Shown here one piece after another: positions 1-8,838 of a stretch of 64,000 bases of DNA. Position numbers and translations under genes: made by a program. Below the pieces are notes generated by a model, which was given only the letters and a program-made list of their open reading frames with translations, searched no databases and had not been told where the DNA came from. Every line of letters starts with the position of its first letter. Position 1 is the first letter of the stretch. Origin of the DNA: Thiosocius sp963808165 (GTDB lineage Bacteria > Pseudomonadota > Gammaproteobacteria > Chromatiales > Chromatiaceae); NCBI GenBank assembly GCA_963808165.1, contig CAWEET010000021.1, positions 124,001-188,000 of the forward strand, given 5' to 3'.

Positions 1-299
1 TGTTCGAGATCGGCCGGCTCGATTTCGAGCCACCGGACACGGTGTGTTTCCCCTGCCTGCGCCTGGCCTTCGAGGCGATCAGTGCCGGCGGGACTGCGCC
101 GGCGGTGCTGAATGCGGCAAATGAAGTCGCGGTTGCCCGGTTCCTCGGCTCCAGGCTGCCGTTTACCGCGATCTCCGAGGTCGTCGAACGCACGCTGGCG
201 GAGTTCCCCCATGGACCGGCGGACGAACTGGACGTCCTGTTGGATGCGGATGCCGCGGCGCGGGCGCTGGCGGAACAACAAGCGTTGTTGGCGGTCTGA
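1..299 (+). CDS. dxr: 1-deoxy-D-xylulose 5-phosphate reductoisomerase, 3' end
   Basis: The window opens inside this gene, in frame from base 3, and shows its last 98 or so codons. The product reduces and rearranges DXP to MEP in the cytosolic non-mevalonate isoprenoid pathway. The visible part is the C-terminal helical domain, including the family-typical stretch GGTAPAVLNAANEVAVARFL. The position directly before rseP is the usual gammaproteobacterial arrangement. The catalytic and NADPH-binding domains lie upstream of the window, so the call rests on the C-terminus and synteny. Confidence 0.9.
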   Translation, partial: FEIGRLDFEPPDTVCFPCLRLAFEAISAGGTAPAVLNAANEVAVARFLGSRLPFTAISEVVERTLAEFPHGPADELDVLLDADAAARALAEQQALLAV

Positions 300-306
300 C
301 CCCCAA

Positions 307-1671
307 ATGGAAGATCTGTTTCTGAAAATCGTTGCCTTCATCGTGGCTATCGGTGTTCTGGTCGCTGTCCACGAATTTGGCCATTTCTGGGTCGCGCGCC
401 GCCTCGGCGTAAAGGTGCTGCGTTTCTCCATCGGCTTCGGGCGCCCGCTCTGGCGGCGCCAGTCTGCTCCGGATGAGCCGGAGTATGTGATCGCCGCGAT
501 ACCGCTTGGCGGTTACGTCAAGATGCTTGACGAGCACGAGGGACCGGTCGCGCCGGCAGAACTGCATCGCGCGTTCAATCGCCAGTCGCTTTGGGTGCGT
601 TCGGCGGTGGTCGTGGCCGGGCCATTGTTCAATTTCCTGTTCGCGATCCTCGCCTTCTGGGCCGTGTTGACGCTGGGTGAGACCGGCATTCGTCCGCTGA
701 TCAGCGAAGTGCAGCCGGAAACGGCATCGGCACGGGCCGGATTGGCCGGTGGTGACGAAATCCTGTCGATCAACGGACAGGTCACGCCCACCTGGTCACT
801 GGCGCTGCAGGAACTGGCCACCGCATCGGTAGGCGGACCGCAACTGCAGATCCTGGTGCGCGATGCGTCGGGTGTCGAGCAGTTGCGGATCATGCCCTCG
901 GACGAAATCGGCGACCTGGCCGAGACCACAGATTTGTTGGGTCATCTGGGTATGCAGCCGCAGCGGCCTGTGTTACCGCCGGTTTTCGGCAAGGTACTTC
1001 CCGGTGAGCAGGCCGCTCTCGCCGGCTTGCGTGAAGGCGACCGGATCCTGACGGCCGACGGGCAGCCGATACCGGACTGGAATCACTGGGTGGATTACGT
1101 CCGCACCCGGCCGGGCGTCGCTATCGACCTGAGCATCGACCGTGGCGGTCAGCCGCACCAGATCGAGCTGACGCCGGCACCCTACGCAAAAGACGATGCG
1201 GTTATCGGTCGGATCGGGGCATCCAACCAGCCGGTTCCCGGGCTGATCGAACGCTATCAGGTGCACTACAGCATGGGCTGGGGTGAGGCGCTGCCCGCCG
1301 CGGTGGCCCGAACCTGGGAGTACTCGGTACTCACCCTCAAGGTTATCTGGCGGGTGTTGACCGGCCAGGCGTCGATCCACAACCTGAGCGGCCCCATCAC
1401 GATTGCCGACGCGGCCGGCAAGACGGCTAGCATCGGCTTTGTGTATTTTCTCAAGTTCCTGGCGATCGTGAGCATCAGCTTGGGGGTGCTCAATCTGCTG
1501 CCGGTTCCGGTGCTGGACGGCGGGCACCTGCTGTACTTTGCAATAGAAGCCGTCAAAGGCAGCCCATTGTCCGATGCCGCGATGATGCAGGGACAAAAAA
1601 TCGGACTGCTGATGCTGCTGGGCCTGATGACACTGGCCTTCTACGTGGATATCTTGCGCATACTGGGCTAA
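307..1671 (+). CDS. rseP: RIP zinc metalloprotease RseP
   Basis: Inner-membrane site-2 protease of 454 residues. In characterised relatives it cuts anti-sigma-E RseA within the membrane and clears remnant signal peptides. The zinc motif HEFGH is at residues 22-26 in the first membrane helix, two PDZ domains occupy roughly residues 120-300, and the second active-site motif LDGGH is near residue 402. I chose ATG 307, seven bases after the dxr stop. A longer in-frame extension upstream overlaps dxr and lacks family similarity. The linkage to bamA fits a role in envelope stress control. Confidence 0.95.
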   Translation: MEDLFLKIVAFIVAIGVLVAVHEFGHFWVARRLGVKVLRFSIGFGRPLWRRQSAPDEPEYVIAAIPLGGYVKMLDEHEGPVAPAELHRAFNRQSLWVRSAVVVAGPLFNFLFAILAFWAVLTLGETGIRPLISEVQPETASARAGLAGGDEILSINGQVTPTWSLALQELATASVGGPQLQILVRDASGVEQLRIMPSDEIGDLAETTDLLGHLGMQPQRPVLPPVFGKVLPGEQAALAGLREGDRILTADGQPIPDWNHWVDYVRTRPGVAIDLSIDRGGQPHQIELTPAPYAKDDAVIGRIGASNQPVPGLIERYQVHYSMGWGEALPAAVARTWEYSVLTLKVIWRVLTGQASIHNLSGPITIADAAGKTASIGFVYFLKFLAIVSISLGVLNLLPVPVLDGGHLLYFAIEAVKGSPLSDAAMMQGQKIGLLMLLGLMTLAFYVDILRILG

Positions 1672-1692
1672 CGGTCGTCCGCTTCAGCCTAC

Positions 1693-1718
1693 TTTTGCCC
1701 TGGCCAATACCCTATAAT
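1693..1718 (+). promoter_or_regulatory. Candidate sigma-70 promoter for bamA
   Basis: A perfect TATAAT lies at 1713-1718 in the short gap between rseP and bamA. The -35 region is weak (TTTTGC-like around 1693). It would give bamA and the genes behind it a promoter separate from dxr-rseP. I see no sigma-E consensus here. Confidence 0.35.
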
Positions 1719-1795
1719 CGCGTCTCTTCCGGTCGCGGGTGCCTCATGCCCGTGCGAGCCAGAATGACAGGCAAAGGGTGTTCGAGAGAGTGCAT

Positions 1796-4081
1796 ATGCG
1801 CGTAAGGCTCTGGTGTGTTCTGCTGCTGTGGCTGGGACTGGCCGCACAGCCCCTGGCAGAGGGCTTCCGCATCGCGGACATTCGGGTCGAGGGTCTGCAG
1901 CGAATCACCGCCGGCACGGTATTCAACTATCTGTCGGTCAAGCCGGGTGACACGGTCGATTTCGACCGCACCTCGGAGATCGTCCGCGAGCTGTACAAGA
2001 CCGGGTTTTTCAAAGACGTACGACTCGAGAAGGCCGGTGATGTGCTGGTCGTCGTCGTGACCGAGCGCCCCGCGATTGCGGAAATCAATTTTTCCGGCAA
2101 CAAATCGATCGAGACCGAGGCGTTGACAGAGGGCCTGAAGGACATCGGTCTCGCCGAGGGACGCACGTTCGACCGCCCTGTGCTCGACAGAATCGAGCAG
2201 GAGCTGGAACGTCAGTACTTCAACCAGGGCAAGTACGCGGTGACGCTCACTTCCACCGTAACCCCGCTGGAACGCAATCGTGTCGCGATCGACATCGATA
2301 TCACCGAAGGCGAGACTGCGCTGATCAAGAAGATCAACATCGTCGGCAACACGGCGTTCGACGAAGACGATCTGCTCGACGGATTCGAACTGTCGACCGG
2401 CAACTGGTTGTCCCGATTCACAAAAGACAACCAGTACTCGCGGCCCAAGCTGGCCGGCGACCTCGAGACGCTGCGTTCTTACTACCTCGACCGTGGTTAC
2501 GTGAACTTCAAGATCGAGTCCACGCAGGTCACGATCACGCCTGACAAGAACGACATCTATGTCACGATCAATATCACCGAGGGCGATATCTATACCATCA
2601 GCGATATCCGGCTTGCCGGAGATCTGGTCGAACAGCCGGAGACCTATTTCGATATGGTCCATTTGCGTCGCGGACAGCCGTTCGACCGCAAGTCCATCGT
2701 CGAGAGCAGTGACCGTATCTCGGCGAAGCTCTCGGACATGGGCTTCGCCTTCGCCAACGTCAACAGCATCCCGGAACTCGACGAGGAGAACAAAACCGTT
2801 GCGGTGACCTTCTTTGTCGATCCGGGGAATCGGGCCTACGTCCGGCGAATCAATATCCGCGGCAATTCACGCAGCCGTGACGAGGTCATCCGGCGCGAAT
2901 TCCGGCAGATGGAGGCGGCCTGGTTCTCCGGCGAAAAGCTCAAGCTTTCGCGCGAGCGTGTCCAGCGCACCGGCTACTTCGAATCGGTCAATGTCGAGAC
3001 CCCATCGGTGCCTGGATCGGGTGACGAAGTCGATATCAACGTCTCCGTGACAGAGAAACCATCTGGCTCGCTGCTCGCCGGACTGGGTTATTCTCAGTCG
3101 GACGGTATCGTGGTCAGCGCATCGATCAATCAGGATAACTTTGCCGGAACCGGCAAGAAGGTGTCGCTTGCGCTGCGGACCAGCAGCGCCAACCAGCTCT
3201 ACCAGCTCGCTTACACCAATCCTTACTATACCGTCGATGGCATCAGTCGGGGCTTCGACCTGAGTTTCCGATCCATCGACTTCAGCGATCTGGACACTGC
3301 GGACTACAAGACCGACGATATTCTCGCCGGGATGAATTTCGGCATTCCGCTCAGCGAGTTCAATCGCTTCAATTTCGGTCTGGCTGCGCACCACATCGAT
3401 TTCGAGGTGGGCTCGGACCCGTCTGACGAAGTGCTCGAATTCGAGGAAGCCGAGGGTAACCGGTTCCTCAACTTCGAAACGACGCTGAACTGGCGGCATG
3501 ATTCGCGCGATGCCGCGATCTTCCCCAAGACCGGGGCCGTGCAATCACTGTTCGGTGAGGCCAGCGTCCCGGGTAGCGACCTGCTCTACTATAAGATTTC
3601 CTACGACCACCGCCGCTACTGGAAGTTGACACAGGATCTGATTTTTTCCGTCAGGGCAGAGGTGGCTTACGGCGATTCCTACGGCGATACCTCGAGACTG
3701 CCGCTATGGGAAAATTACTTTGCCGGCGGTCCAACCAGTCTCCGTGGATTCAGGGCGCGATCGATCGGCCCGCGCGATTCACAGGGTGATCCGATCGGAG
3801 GCAATGGTCTCTACACTGGCACTGTGGAGCTGCTGTTTCCACCACCTCTACGTCAGGTGAGCGAGGCGGTTCGGATTTCCGCCTTCGTGGATTTCGGCGC
3901 TCTGGTAGATACCAAACAGACCGATCTGTTCGATCCGGATGAACTGCGCTACTCCACCGGCGTGGGGGTATCCTGGCTGTCGCCAGTGGGGCCCCTGACA
4001 GTCAGTTACGCGTTGCCCTTCAATGCGGATAAGCAGGACGAAAAAGAAGAGTTTCAGTTCACCCTTGGTACGACTTTCTGA
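1796..4081 (+). CDS. bamA: Outer membrane protein assembly factor BamA
   Basis: Omp85-family core of the BAM complex, which folds and inserts beta-barrel proteins into the outer membrane. The 761-residue product starts with a signal peptide (MRVRLWCVLLLWLGL, cleavage after a PLAEG-like region). Five POTRA domains span about residues 22-420 and a 16-stranded barrel follows. The L6-type motif reads GGPTSLRGF, the conserved RGF of the family. I prefer ATG 1796 over the in-frame ATG 1739 because only the former gives a clean signal peptide. skp follows 17 bases downstream. Confidence 0.95.
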   Translation: MRVRLWCVLLLWLGLAAQPLAEGFRIADIRVEGLQRITAGTVFNYLSVKPGDTVDFDRTSEIVRELYKTGFFKDVRLEKAGDVLVVVVTERPAIAEINFSGNKSIETEALTEGLKDIGLAEGRTFDRPVLDRIEQELERQYFNQGKYAVTLTSTVTPLERNRVAIDIDITEGETALIKKINIVGNTAFDEDDLLDGFELSTGNWLSRFTKDNQYSRPKLAGDLETLRSYYLDRGYVNFKIESTQVTITPDKNDIYVTINITEGDIYTISDIRLAGDLVEQPETYFDMVHLRRGQPFDRKSIVESSDRISAKLSDMGFAFANVNSIPELDEENKTVAVTFFVDPGNRAYVRRINIRGNSRSRDEVIRREFRQMEAAWFSGEKLKLSRERVQRTGYFESVNVETPSVPGSGDEVDINVSVTEKPSGSLLAGLGYSQSDGIVVSASINQDNFAGTGKKVSLALRTSSANQLYQLAYTNPYYTVDGISRGFDLSFRSIDFSDLDTADYKTDDILAGMNFGIPLSEFNRFNFGLAAHHIDFEVGSDPSDEVLEFEEAEGNRFLNFETTLNWRHDSRDAAIFPKTGAVQSLFGEASVPGSDLLYYKISYDHRRYWKLTQDLIFSVRAEVAYGDSYGDTSRLPLWENYFAGGPTSLRGFRARSIGPRDSQGDPIGGNGLYTGTVELLFPPPLRQVSEAVRISAFVDFGALVDTKQTDLFDPDELRYSTGVGVSWLSPVGPLTVSYALPFNADKQDEKEEFQFTLGTTF

Positions 4082-4098
4082 GCCGGAGGGCGACGTTG

Positions 4099-4620
4099 AT
4101 GAGCAAACGATGGTTGGCGGTAGTGCTGGCGTGTGCCAGTTGCGTGGGTGGCAATCTCTCGGCAGCCGAAGTGTCGGTGGCGGTCGTCGATGTCGTCCGC
4201 CTGCAGAGTGAGGCCCCGCAGATCGCTGAGCTGCGCTCGGAGATCAAAATGGAGTTCGCTGAACGTGAGGCCAAGGTCGCTTCACAGGAAGAGCAGATCG
4301 CTCAGCTTGAGGAAAGGCTGGTGCGCGACCGCTCGAAGATCAGCGATGCCGAGGCCAAGAGCGTGCGGAGGGATATCCGGTCCCGTACGTTGCGCCTGGA
4401 AAACGCAAAGGAAGAACTCGAGAGCGACCGGCGGTTGCGCCTGAGTGAGGAGATGGATCACCTGCGGCGGGTCCTGGCCGAAGTCATCGCTGAGGTTGCC
4501 GAGGCCGAGGAACTCGATCTGGTCCTGGAGAGTGGCGTGACCTGGGCGTCTGAGCGTGCCAACATCACTGACAAGGTTCTTGCACGTATGCGGGAGCTCA
4601 ACCAAGCCGCCAGGCGCTAA
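4099..4620 (+). CDS. skp: Periplasmic chaperone Skp/OmpH
   Basis: A 173-residue periplasmic chaperone that holds unfolded outer membrane proteins before delivery to BamA. It has a signal peptide ending near NLSAAEV, then a long charged, coiled-coil-prone middle (residues about 50-130) typical of the tentacles of the Skp trimer. ATG 4099 is preceded by GGAGGG at 4085-4090 with 8-base spacing, so it is preferred to the adjacent TTG at 4096. It lies between bamA and lpxD as in most gammaproteobacteria. Confidence 0.9.
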   Translation: MSKRWLAVVLACASCVGGNLSAAEVSVAVVDVVRLQSEAPQIAELRSEIKMEFAEREAKVASQEEQIAQLEERLVRDRSKISDAEAKSVRRDIRSRTLRLENAKEELESDRRLRLSEEMDHLRRVLAEVIAEVAEAEELDLVLESGVTWASERANITDKVLARMRELNQAARR

Positions 4621-4625
4621 CAGCC

Positions 4626-5672
4626 GTGAGCGGCTTCACGCTGAGAGAACTGGCGACGATCGCAGATGCCGAGTTGCATGGCGATCCGGCAGTCCTGATC
4701 GAGGCGGTATCGACCCTTCAAGACGCGACACAGGGTTCGATCAGCTTTCTGGCCAATCGGCGCTACCGGTCTCACCTGGCCGATACCAAGGCATCGGCGG
4801 TGATATTGGGGGCCGACGATGCCGCCGATTGTCCGGTCGCGTGCCTGGTTAGCGACAATCCATATCTTGCGCACGCCAGGGTCGTGGCCGCGTTCTTCCC
4901 GGAGGCTGCGTGCGTCCCCGGAATCGACGCAGCGGCAACCGTCGACCCGTCAGCGCGGATTGCGCACAGCGCCCAGGTTGCCGCCAACTGTCATATCGGT
5001 CCCGGCGTGGTGATCGAGGATCATGTTCGGATCGGCCCGAGCTGTGTCCTGATGGCCAATGTGACGGTGGGCGCCGGCACGCGTCTGGTTGCATCGGTAA
5101 CCCTTTGTTCCGAAACGAACCTCGGCAGGCGCTGCCTGATTCACCCAGGGGCCGTCATCGGTGGTGATGGTTTCGGGCTCGCCAACGACAATGGTGCCTG
5201 GCGGAAGGTGCCACAGATCGGGCGGGCCGTCCTCGGCGACGACGTCGAGGTGGGTTCCTGTACTTCAATCGATCGCGGTGCGATCGGTGACACGCTGATC
5301 GGCGACGGAGTCAAGATCGACAGCCAGGTGCACGTCGCGCACAACGTGCAGGTTGGCGAGCATACGGCAATCGCAGGTTGTGCGGCGATCGCCGGGTCAT
5401 CGCGCATCGGAAAGTACTGCACCATTGCGGGCGGGGCCGGGGTGACTGGCCACGTGGAGTTGACGGACCATGTGCATATCTCCGGCGTTTCTTCTGTTAC
5501 GCGCTCAATCAACAAACCGGGAACCTATACCGGCACCGTGCCGGCGATGGAGCATGCCATCTGGCTGAAGAACTTCGCGCGTCTGCGCCAACTGGATGAT
5601 ATGGTGCGCCGGGTCAAGGCGCTGGAACAAGAACTGGTGGCGTTGCGTAACGGCGACCATGCGCGCGATTGA
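4626..5672 (+). CDS. lpxD: UDP-3-O-acylglucosamine N-acyltransferase LpxD
   Basis: Third committed enzyme of lipid A synthesis, which transfers a hydroxyacyl chain from ACP to the 2-amine of UDP-3-O-acyl-glucosamine. The 348-residue protein has the N-terminal uridine-binding domain (about residues 1-100), a left-handed beta helix of hexapeptide repeats (about 100-310) with HVAHNVQVGEHTAIAG carrying the catalytic His, and a C-terminal helix. Translation starts at GTG 4626, five bases after the skp stop. Confidence 0.94.
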   Translation: MSGFTLRELATIADAELHGDPAVLIEAVSTLQDATQGSISFLANRRYRSHLADTKASAVILGADDAADCPVACLVSDNPYLAHARVVAAFFPEAACVPGIDAAATVDPSARIAHSAQVAANCHIGPGVVIEDHVRIGPSCVLMANVTVGAGTRLVASVTLCSETNLGRRCLIHPGAVIGGDGFGLANDNGAWRKVPQIGRAVLGDDVEVGSCTSIDRGAIGDTLIGDGVKIDSQVHVAHNVQVGEHTAIAGCAAIAGSSRIGKYCTIAGGAGVTGHVELTDHVHISGVSSVTRSINKPGTYTGTVPAMEHAIWLKNFARLRQLDDMVRRVKALEQELVALRNGDHARD

Positions 5673-5742
5673 TCCGCACCGATCGCTATAAAGTTGACAT
5701 CTAGCACACGAGAAACAGATCTTGGAGGTTGCGTTACACGCC

Positions 5743-6171
5743 ATGGACATTCAGCAAATTCACAGCCTGCTGCCGCATCGCTACCCGTTCCTGTTGATCG
5801 ATCGGGTACTCGACAGCGAGCCGGGCAAGCGTCTGAGGGCCATGAAGAACGTAACCATCAACGAACCGTTTTTCCAGGGTCATTTCCCTACCAAACCGGT
5901 GATGCCCGGCGTACTACTGATCGAGGCGATGGCGCAGGCGACGGGCCTGCTCGCGATGGAAAGTTCCGAGGTCCCCAAAGAGGCCATCTACTACCTGGTT
6001 GGTGTCGACAAGGCGAGATTCAAACGCCCGGTGGTGCCGGGCGATCAGCTCATCTTCGAGGTCGAGGTGCTGAAACACAAGCGTGAGATCTGGGTATTTG
6101 CGGCGGAGGCGAAGGTCGATGGAAACCTGGTGGCTTCTGCCGAGATCATGTGTACGGCGCGGAATCTCTGA
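5743..6171 (+). CDS. fabZ: (3R)-hydroxyacyl-ACP dehydratase FabZ
   Basis: Cytosolic hot-dog-fold dehydratase of the fatty acid elongation cycle, 142 residues. The motifs LPHRYPFLLIDRV and GHFPTKPVMPGVLLIEAMAQ carry the catalytic His and Glu. ATG 5743 matches the family N-terminus. An in-frame TTG at 5722 lies within the GGAGG-bearing leader and is rejected as the start. The lpxD-fabZ gap contains TTGACA (5694-5699) and TATAAA (5687-5692), but not in a convincing promoter spacing. Its place between lpxD and lpxA links acyl-ACP supply to lipid A. Confidence 0.95.
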   Translation: MDIQQIHSLLPHRYPFLLIDRVLDSEPGKRLRAMKNVTINEPFFQGHFPTKPVMPGVLLIEAMAQATGLLAMESSEVPKEAIYYLVGVDKARFKRPVVPGDQLIFEVEVLKHKREIWVFAAEAKVDGNLVASAEIMCTARNL

Positions 6172-6173
6172 GT

Positions 6174-6944
6174 GTGATCGATCCGCATGCGCTGGTAGAC
6201 CCGGCTGCACAGCTGGACGAGGGTGTCGGTGTAGGCCCCTTCAGCGTGATCGGTGCCGGGGTCCGCATCGGCAAGGGCACCAGGGTCGGGCCGCACGTCG
6301 TCATCAAAGGCCCGTGTCGTATCGGCGAAGACAATCGCATCTTTCAGTTTGCATCGATTGGCGAGGATCCGCAGGACAGGAAGTATGGGGGAGAAGAAAC
6401 CTATCTGGAGATCGGCGACCGCAATCAGATCAGAGAGTTTGCGACCATCCACCGTGGCACCGTCCAGGATCAATCGACAACGCTCATCGGTGACGACAAT
6501 CTGCTGATGGCCTACACACATGTCGCCCACGACTGTCGCATCGGCAGCCACGCCATCATGGCGAACGCCGCCTCGCTCGGCGGTCATGTGCGTTTGGACG
6601 ATTGGGCGATCCTTGGGGGCTTCAGCATGGTCCACCAGTTCTGTCGAATCGGCCAGCATTGCTTTGCCGCGATGGGCAGTGCCATCAGCAAGGATGTCCC
6701 TCCTTACTTGATGATTGGGGGGCAGCCTGCAAAGCCTTACGGCATCAATAGCGAGGGCCTGAAGCGTCGCCAGTACACCGCCGAGCAACTGCGCATTATC
6801 AAGCAGGCTTACAGGATACTTTATGCTTCCGGCCTGTCGCTGGCAGAGGCGCGTGGACAGATCGCGGCCGCCGCAGCGGACAGTGCCGAGATGCGCGTCA
6901 TGGCCGATTTCCTGGTGGCCAGCGAACGCAGCATCGTTCGCTGA
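6174..6944 (+). CDS. lpxA: UDP-N-acetylglucosamine acyltransferase LpxA
   Basis: First enzyme of lipid A synthesis, which moves a hydroxyacyl group from ACP to the 3-OH of UDP-GlcNAc. The 256-residue protein is mostly left-handed beta-helix hexapeptide repeats (about residues 1-190) followed by a helical C-terminal domain. The stretch AYTHVAHDCRIGSHAIMAN carries the catalytic His. GTG 6174 gives the family-standard N-terminus (M)IDPHA and starts three bases after the fabZ stop. The in-frame ATG at 6150 lies inside fabZ and is unlikely. Confidence 0.94.
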   Translation: MIDPHALVDPAAQLDEGVGVGPFSVIGAGVRIGKGTRVGPHVVIKGPCRIGEDNRIFQFASIGEDPQDRKYGGEETYLEIGDRNQIREFATIHRGTVQDQSTTLIGDDNLLMAYTHVAHDCRIGSHAIMANAASLGGHVRLDDWAILGGFSMVHQFCRIGQHCFAAMGSAISKDVPPYLMIGGQPAKPYGINSEGLKRRQYTAEQLRIIKQAYRILYASGLSLAEARGQIAAAAADSAEMRVMADFLVASERSIVR

Positions 6945-6950
6945 GCCGCA

Positions 6951-8114
6951 ATGATTGCGCCATTGCGGATCGGGATCATTGCCGCCGAACCGTCCGGCGA
7001 CCTGCTGGCGGCAGGCCTGATGAATGCACTACGCGAGCGCTTGCCCGCGGTACAGTTCGAGGGGGTTGCCGGTCCGCTGATGCGTGACGTCGGTATCGAC
7101 CAGTGGGAGAGTATGGACAGCCTGTCCGTGATGGGGCTGTTCGAGGTCTTGCAGCACCTGCCTCGCCTGCTGCGTTTGCGCTCACGCGTGATGTCGCGCT
7201 GGCGTGACACGCCGCCCGCCGTGTTTATCGGCGTCGATGCGCCCGATTTCAATCTCACCCTGGAATGCCGCCTGCGCGAAGCCGGTGTGCCGACAGTGCA
7301 CTACGTCAGCCCCACCGTCTGGGCCTGGCGCACCGGGCGGGTGCGCAAGATCCGCCGTGCAGTCGATCTGCTACTGACGATATTTCCCTTCGAGAAGGAT
7401 TTCCTCGCCGGGCGAGACGTGCCGGTACGCTATGTCGGACACCCGCTGGCCTGCGACATGCCGCTTAAGCCCGACCGGTCGGCAGCACGGGCAGCACTCG
7501 GTTTGGACGCCAAACGGCCGGTGCTGGCCGTGCTGCCGGGCAGCCGGCGCAGCGAGGTCGGCAGGCTGGCGCAGCCGTTTCTGCAGACTGCCGTCCGGCT
7601 GCAGCGCAAGCTCGCGGACCTGCAAGTCGTGGTGCCGCTGGTGAGCGAGGCGACCCAGCATCTCTTTGCAGAGGAACGGACGCGGACGGCCCCTGATCTC
7701 GCACTGGTCACGGCGACCGGGGGCAGCCGGCTTGCACTTGCCGCCGCGGATGTGGTGCTCACCGCATCCGGTACCGCGACACTGGAAGGCCTGCTCAGCA
7801 AGCGACCGATGGTCGTGGGCTACAAACTCAACGCGGCCACCTATTACGCGGCGCGCCTGTTCAGGCTCGTCAAGGTCGAGCATGTGGCGATGGCCAATCT
7901 GCTGGCCGGTGAGCGACTGGCGCCGGAACTGCTCCAGGGCGAGTGCGAGCCGGACCACCTGCTACCGCCGCTGCACAGGTTTTTCGATGACGCCGCACTG
8001 CGCGATGAGATAGCCGCGCGCTACCGTGACATCCATATGGCCCTGCGCATGGATACCAACCGCGAGGCGGCTGCTGCAGTAGTCGGGCTTCTGGAGGGGC
8101 GGGGGCTTGTCTGA
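6951..8114 (+). CDS. lpxB: Lipid-A-disaccharide synthase LpxB
   Basis: GT19 glycosyltransferase of 387 residues that joins UDP-2,3-diacylglucosamine and lipid X at the inner-membrane surface. The N-terminus IGIIAAEPSGDLLAAGLM and the central HYVSPTVWAW and LPGSRRSEV motifs are diagnostic. It closes the lpxD-fabZ-lpxA-lpxB run, starting 6 bases after the lpxA stop. Its last 8 bases overlap the start of rnhB, which suggests coupled translation. Confidence 0.95.
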   Translation: MIAPLRIGIIAAEPSGDLLAAGLMNALRERLPAVQFEGVAGPLMRDVGIDQWESMDSLSVMGLFEVLQHLPRLLRLRSRVMSRWRDTPPAVFIGVDAPDFNLTLECRLREAGVPTVHYVSPTVWAWRTGRVRKIRRAVDLLLTIFPFEKDFLAGRDVPVRYVGHPLACDMPLKPDRSAARAALGLDAKRPVLAVLPGSRRSEVGRLAQPFLQTAVRLQRKLADLQVVVPLVSEATQHLFAEERTRTAPDLALVTATGGSRLALAAADVVLTASGTATLEGLLSKRPMVVGYKLNAATYYAARLFRLVKVEHVAMANLLAGERLAPELLQGECEPDHLLPPLHRFFDDAALRDEIAARYRDIHMALRMDTNREAAAAVVGLLEGRGLV

Positions 8115-8676
8115 GCGGCTGGTTTGCGGTGTGGATGAGGTCGGGCGGGGACCGCTCGCCGGTCCAGTGGTCGCGGCCGCGGTCGTGCTCGACCCGTCCC
8201 GGCCAATTGTCGGCCTGGCCGATTCCAAGACGCTCTCCGCGGGTCGGCGCGAGCTGCTGTTCGCCGAGATCTGCGACAAGGCAATGGCCTGGTCACTGGG
8301 GCGGGCCGAGGTTGCCGAGATCGATGCGATCAACATACTGCAAGCCAGCCTGCTGGCGATGCAGCGCGCGGTCGCGGCCCTAGGCATCAGGCCGGACCAC
8401 GCCCTGGTAGACGGAAACAGGCTCCCGTGCCTGCCGTGTACCGCATGCGCGATTGTCGGTGGTGACGGAATCGAGCCCTGCATCTCGGCGGCGTCGATCG
8501 TCGCCAAGGTGGCGCGTGATCGCGAAATGGTGGCGCTGGATATGCAGTATCCCGGCTATGGTCTGGCGCAGCACAAGGGATATCCGACACGCAGGCATCT
8601 CGATGCCCTGCGTGAACAGGGTGTTAGCAACATCCATCGACGTTCGTTCGCGCCGGTTCGGCGGCTGATCGGCTGA
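8107..8676 (+). CDS. rnhB: Ribonuclease HII
   Basis: Endonuclease that removes misincorporated ribonucleotides and RNA from DNA-RNA hybrids, 189 residues. The metal-binding signature GVDEVGRGPLAGPVV is at residues 8-22, and the other conserved acidic motifs (LADSKTL, then VDG) follow. I chose TTG 8107, which overlaps lpxB by 8 bases and yields the canonical N-terminus. No ATG is available nearby. Order lpxB-rnhB-dnaE is the common gammaproteobacterial arrangement. Confidence 0.92.
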   Translation: MSERLVCGVDEVGRGPLAGPVVAAAVVLDPSRPIVGLADSKTLSAGRRELLFAEICDKAMAWSLGRAEVAEIDAINILQASLLAMQRAVAALGIRPDHALVDGNRLPCLPCTACAIVGGDGIEPCISAASIVAKVARDREMVALDMQYPGYGLAQHKGYPTRRHLDALREQGVSNIHRRSFAPVRRLIG

Positions 8677-8689
8677 TTCGGGTCGCATG

Positions 8690-8760
8690 CCCGGACAGGC
8701 CGCGATGGCTCGCCCCGATCCCGGCGAGCGGCCGCCGGGGCTGCGCGCGGCCGTCCGGGG
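8690..8760 (+). terminator. Large GC-rich stem-loop between rnhB and dnaE
   Basis: The arms 8690-8704 and 8746-8760 are complementary over about 14 pairs with one bulge. Inside them a smaller hairpin pairs GCTCGCC (8708-8714) with GGCGAGC (8723-8729). No U-tract follows, so it may be a transcript-stabilising or weak terminating structure rather than a classical intrinsic terminator. Confidence 0.35.
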
Positions 8761-8838
8761 CAGACCCTGGGAATGAGGTGGCAGCGCCCCCGCGCGCACG
8801 CTATTCTCTGTGCACAAATTCCCCTTCGAGCGACATCA

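Noticed and set aside
1712..2662. 316-codon open frame antisense to bamA
   Set aside because: Shadow of the conserved POTRA-coding region with no ribosome site or family match.
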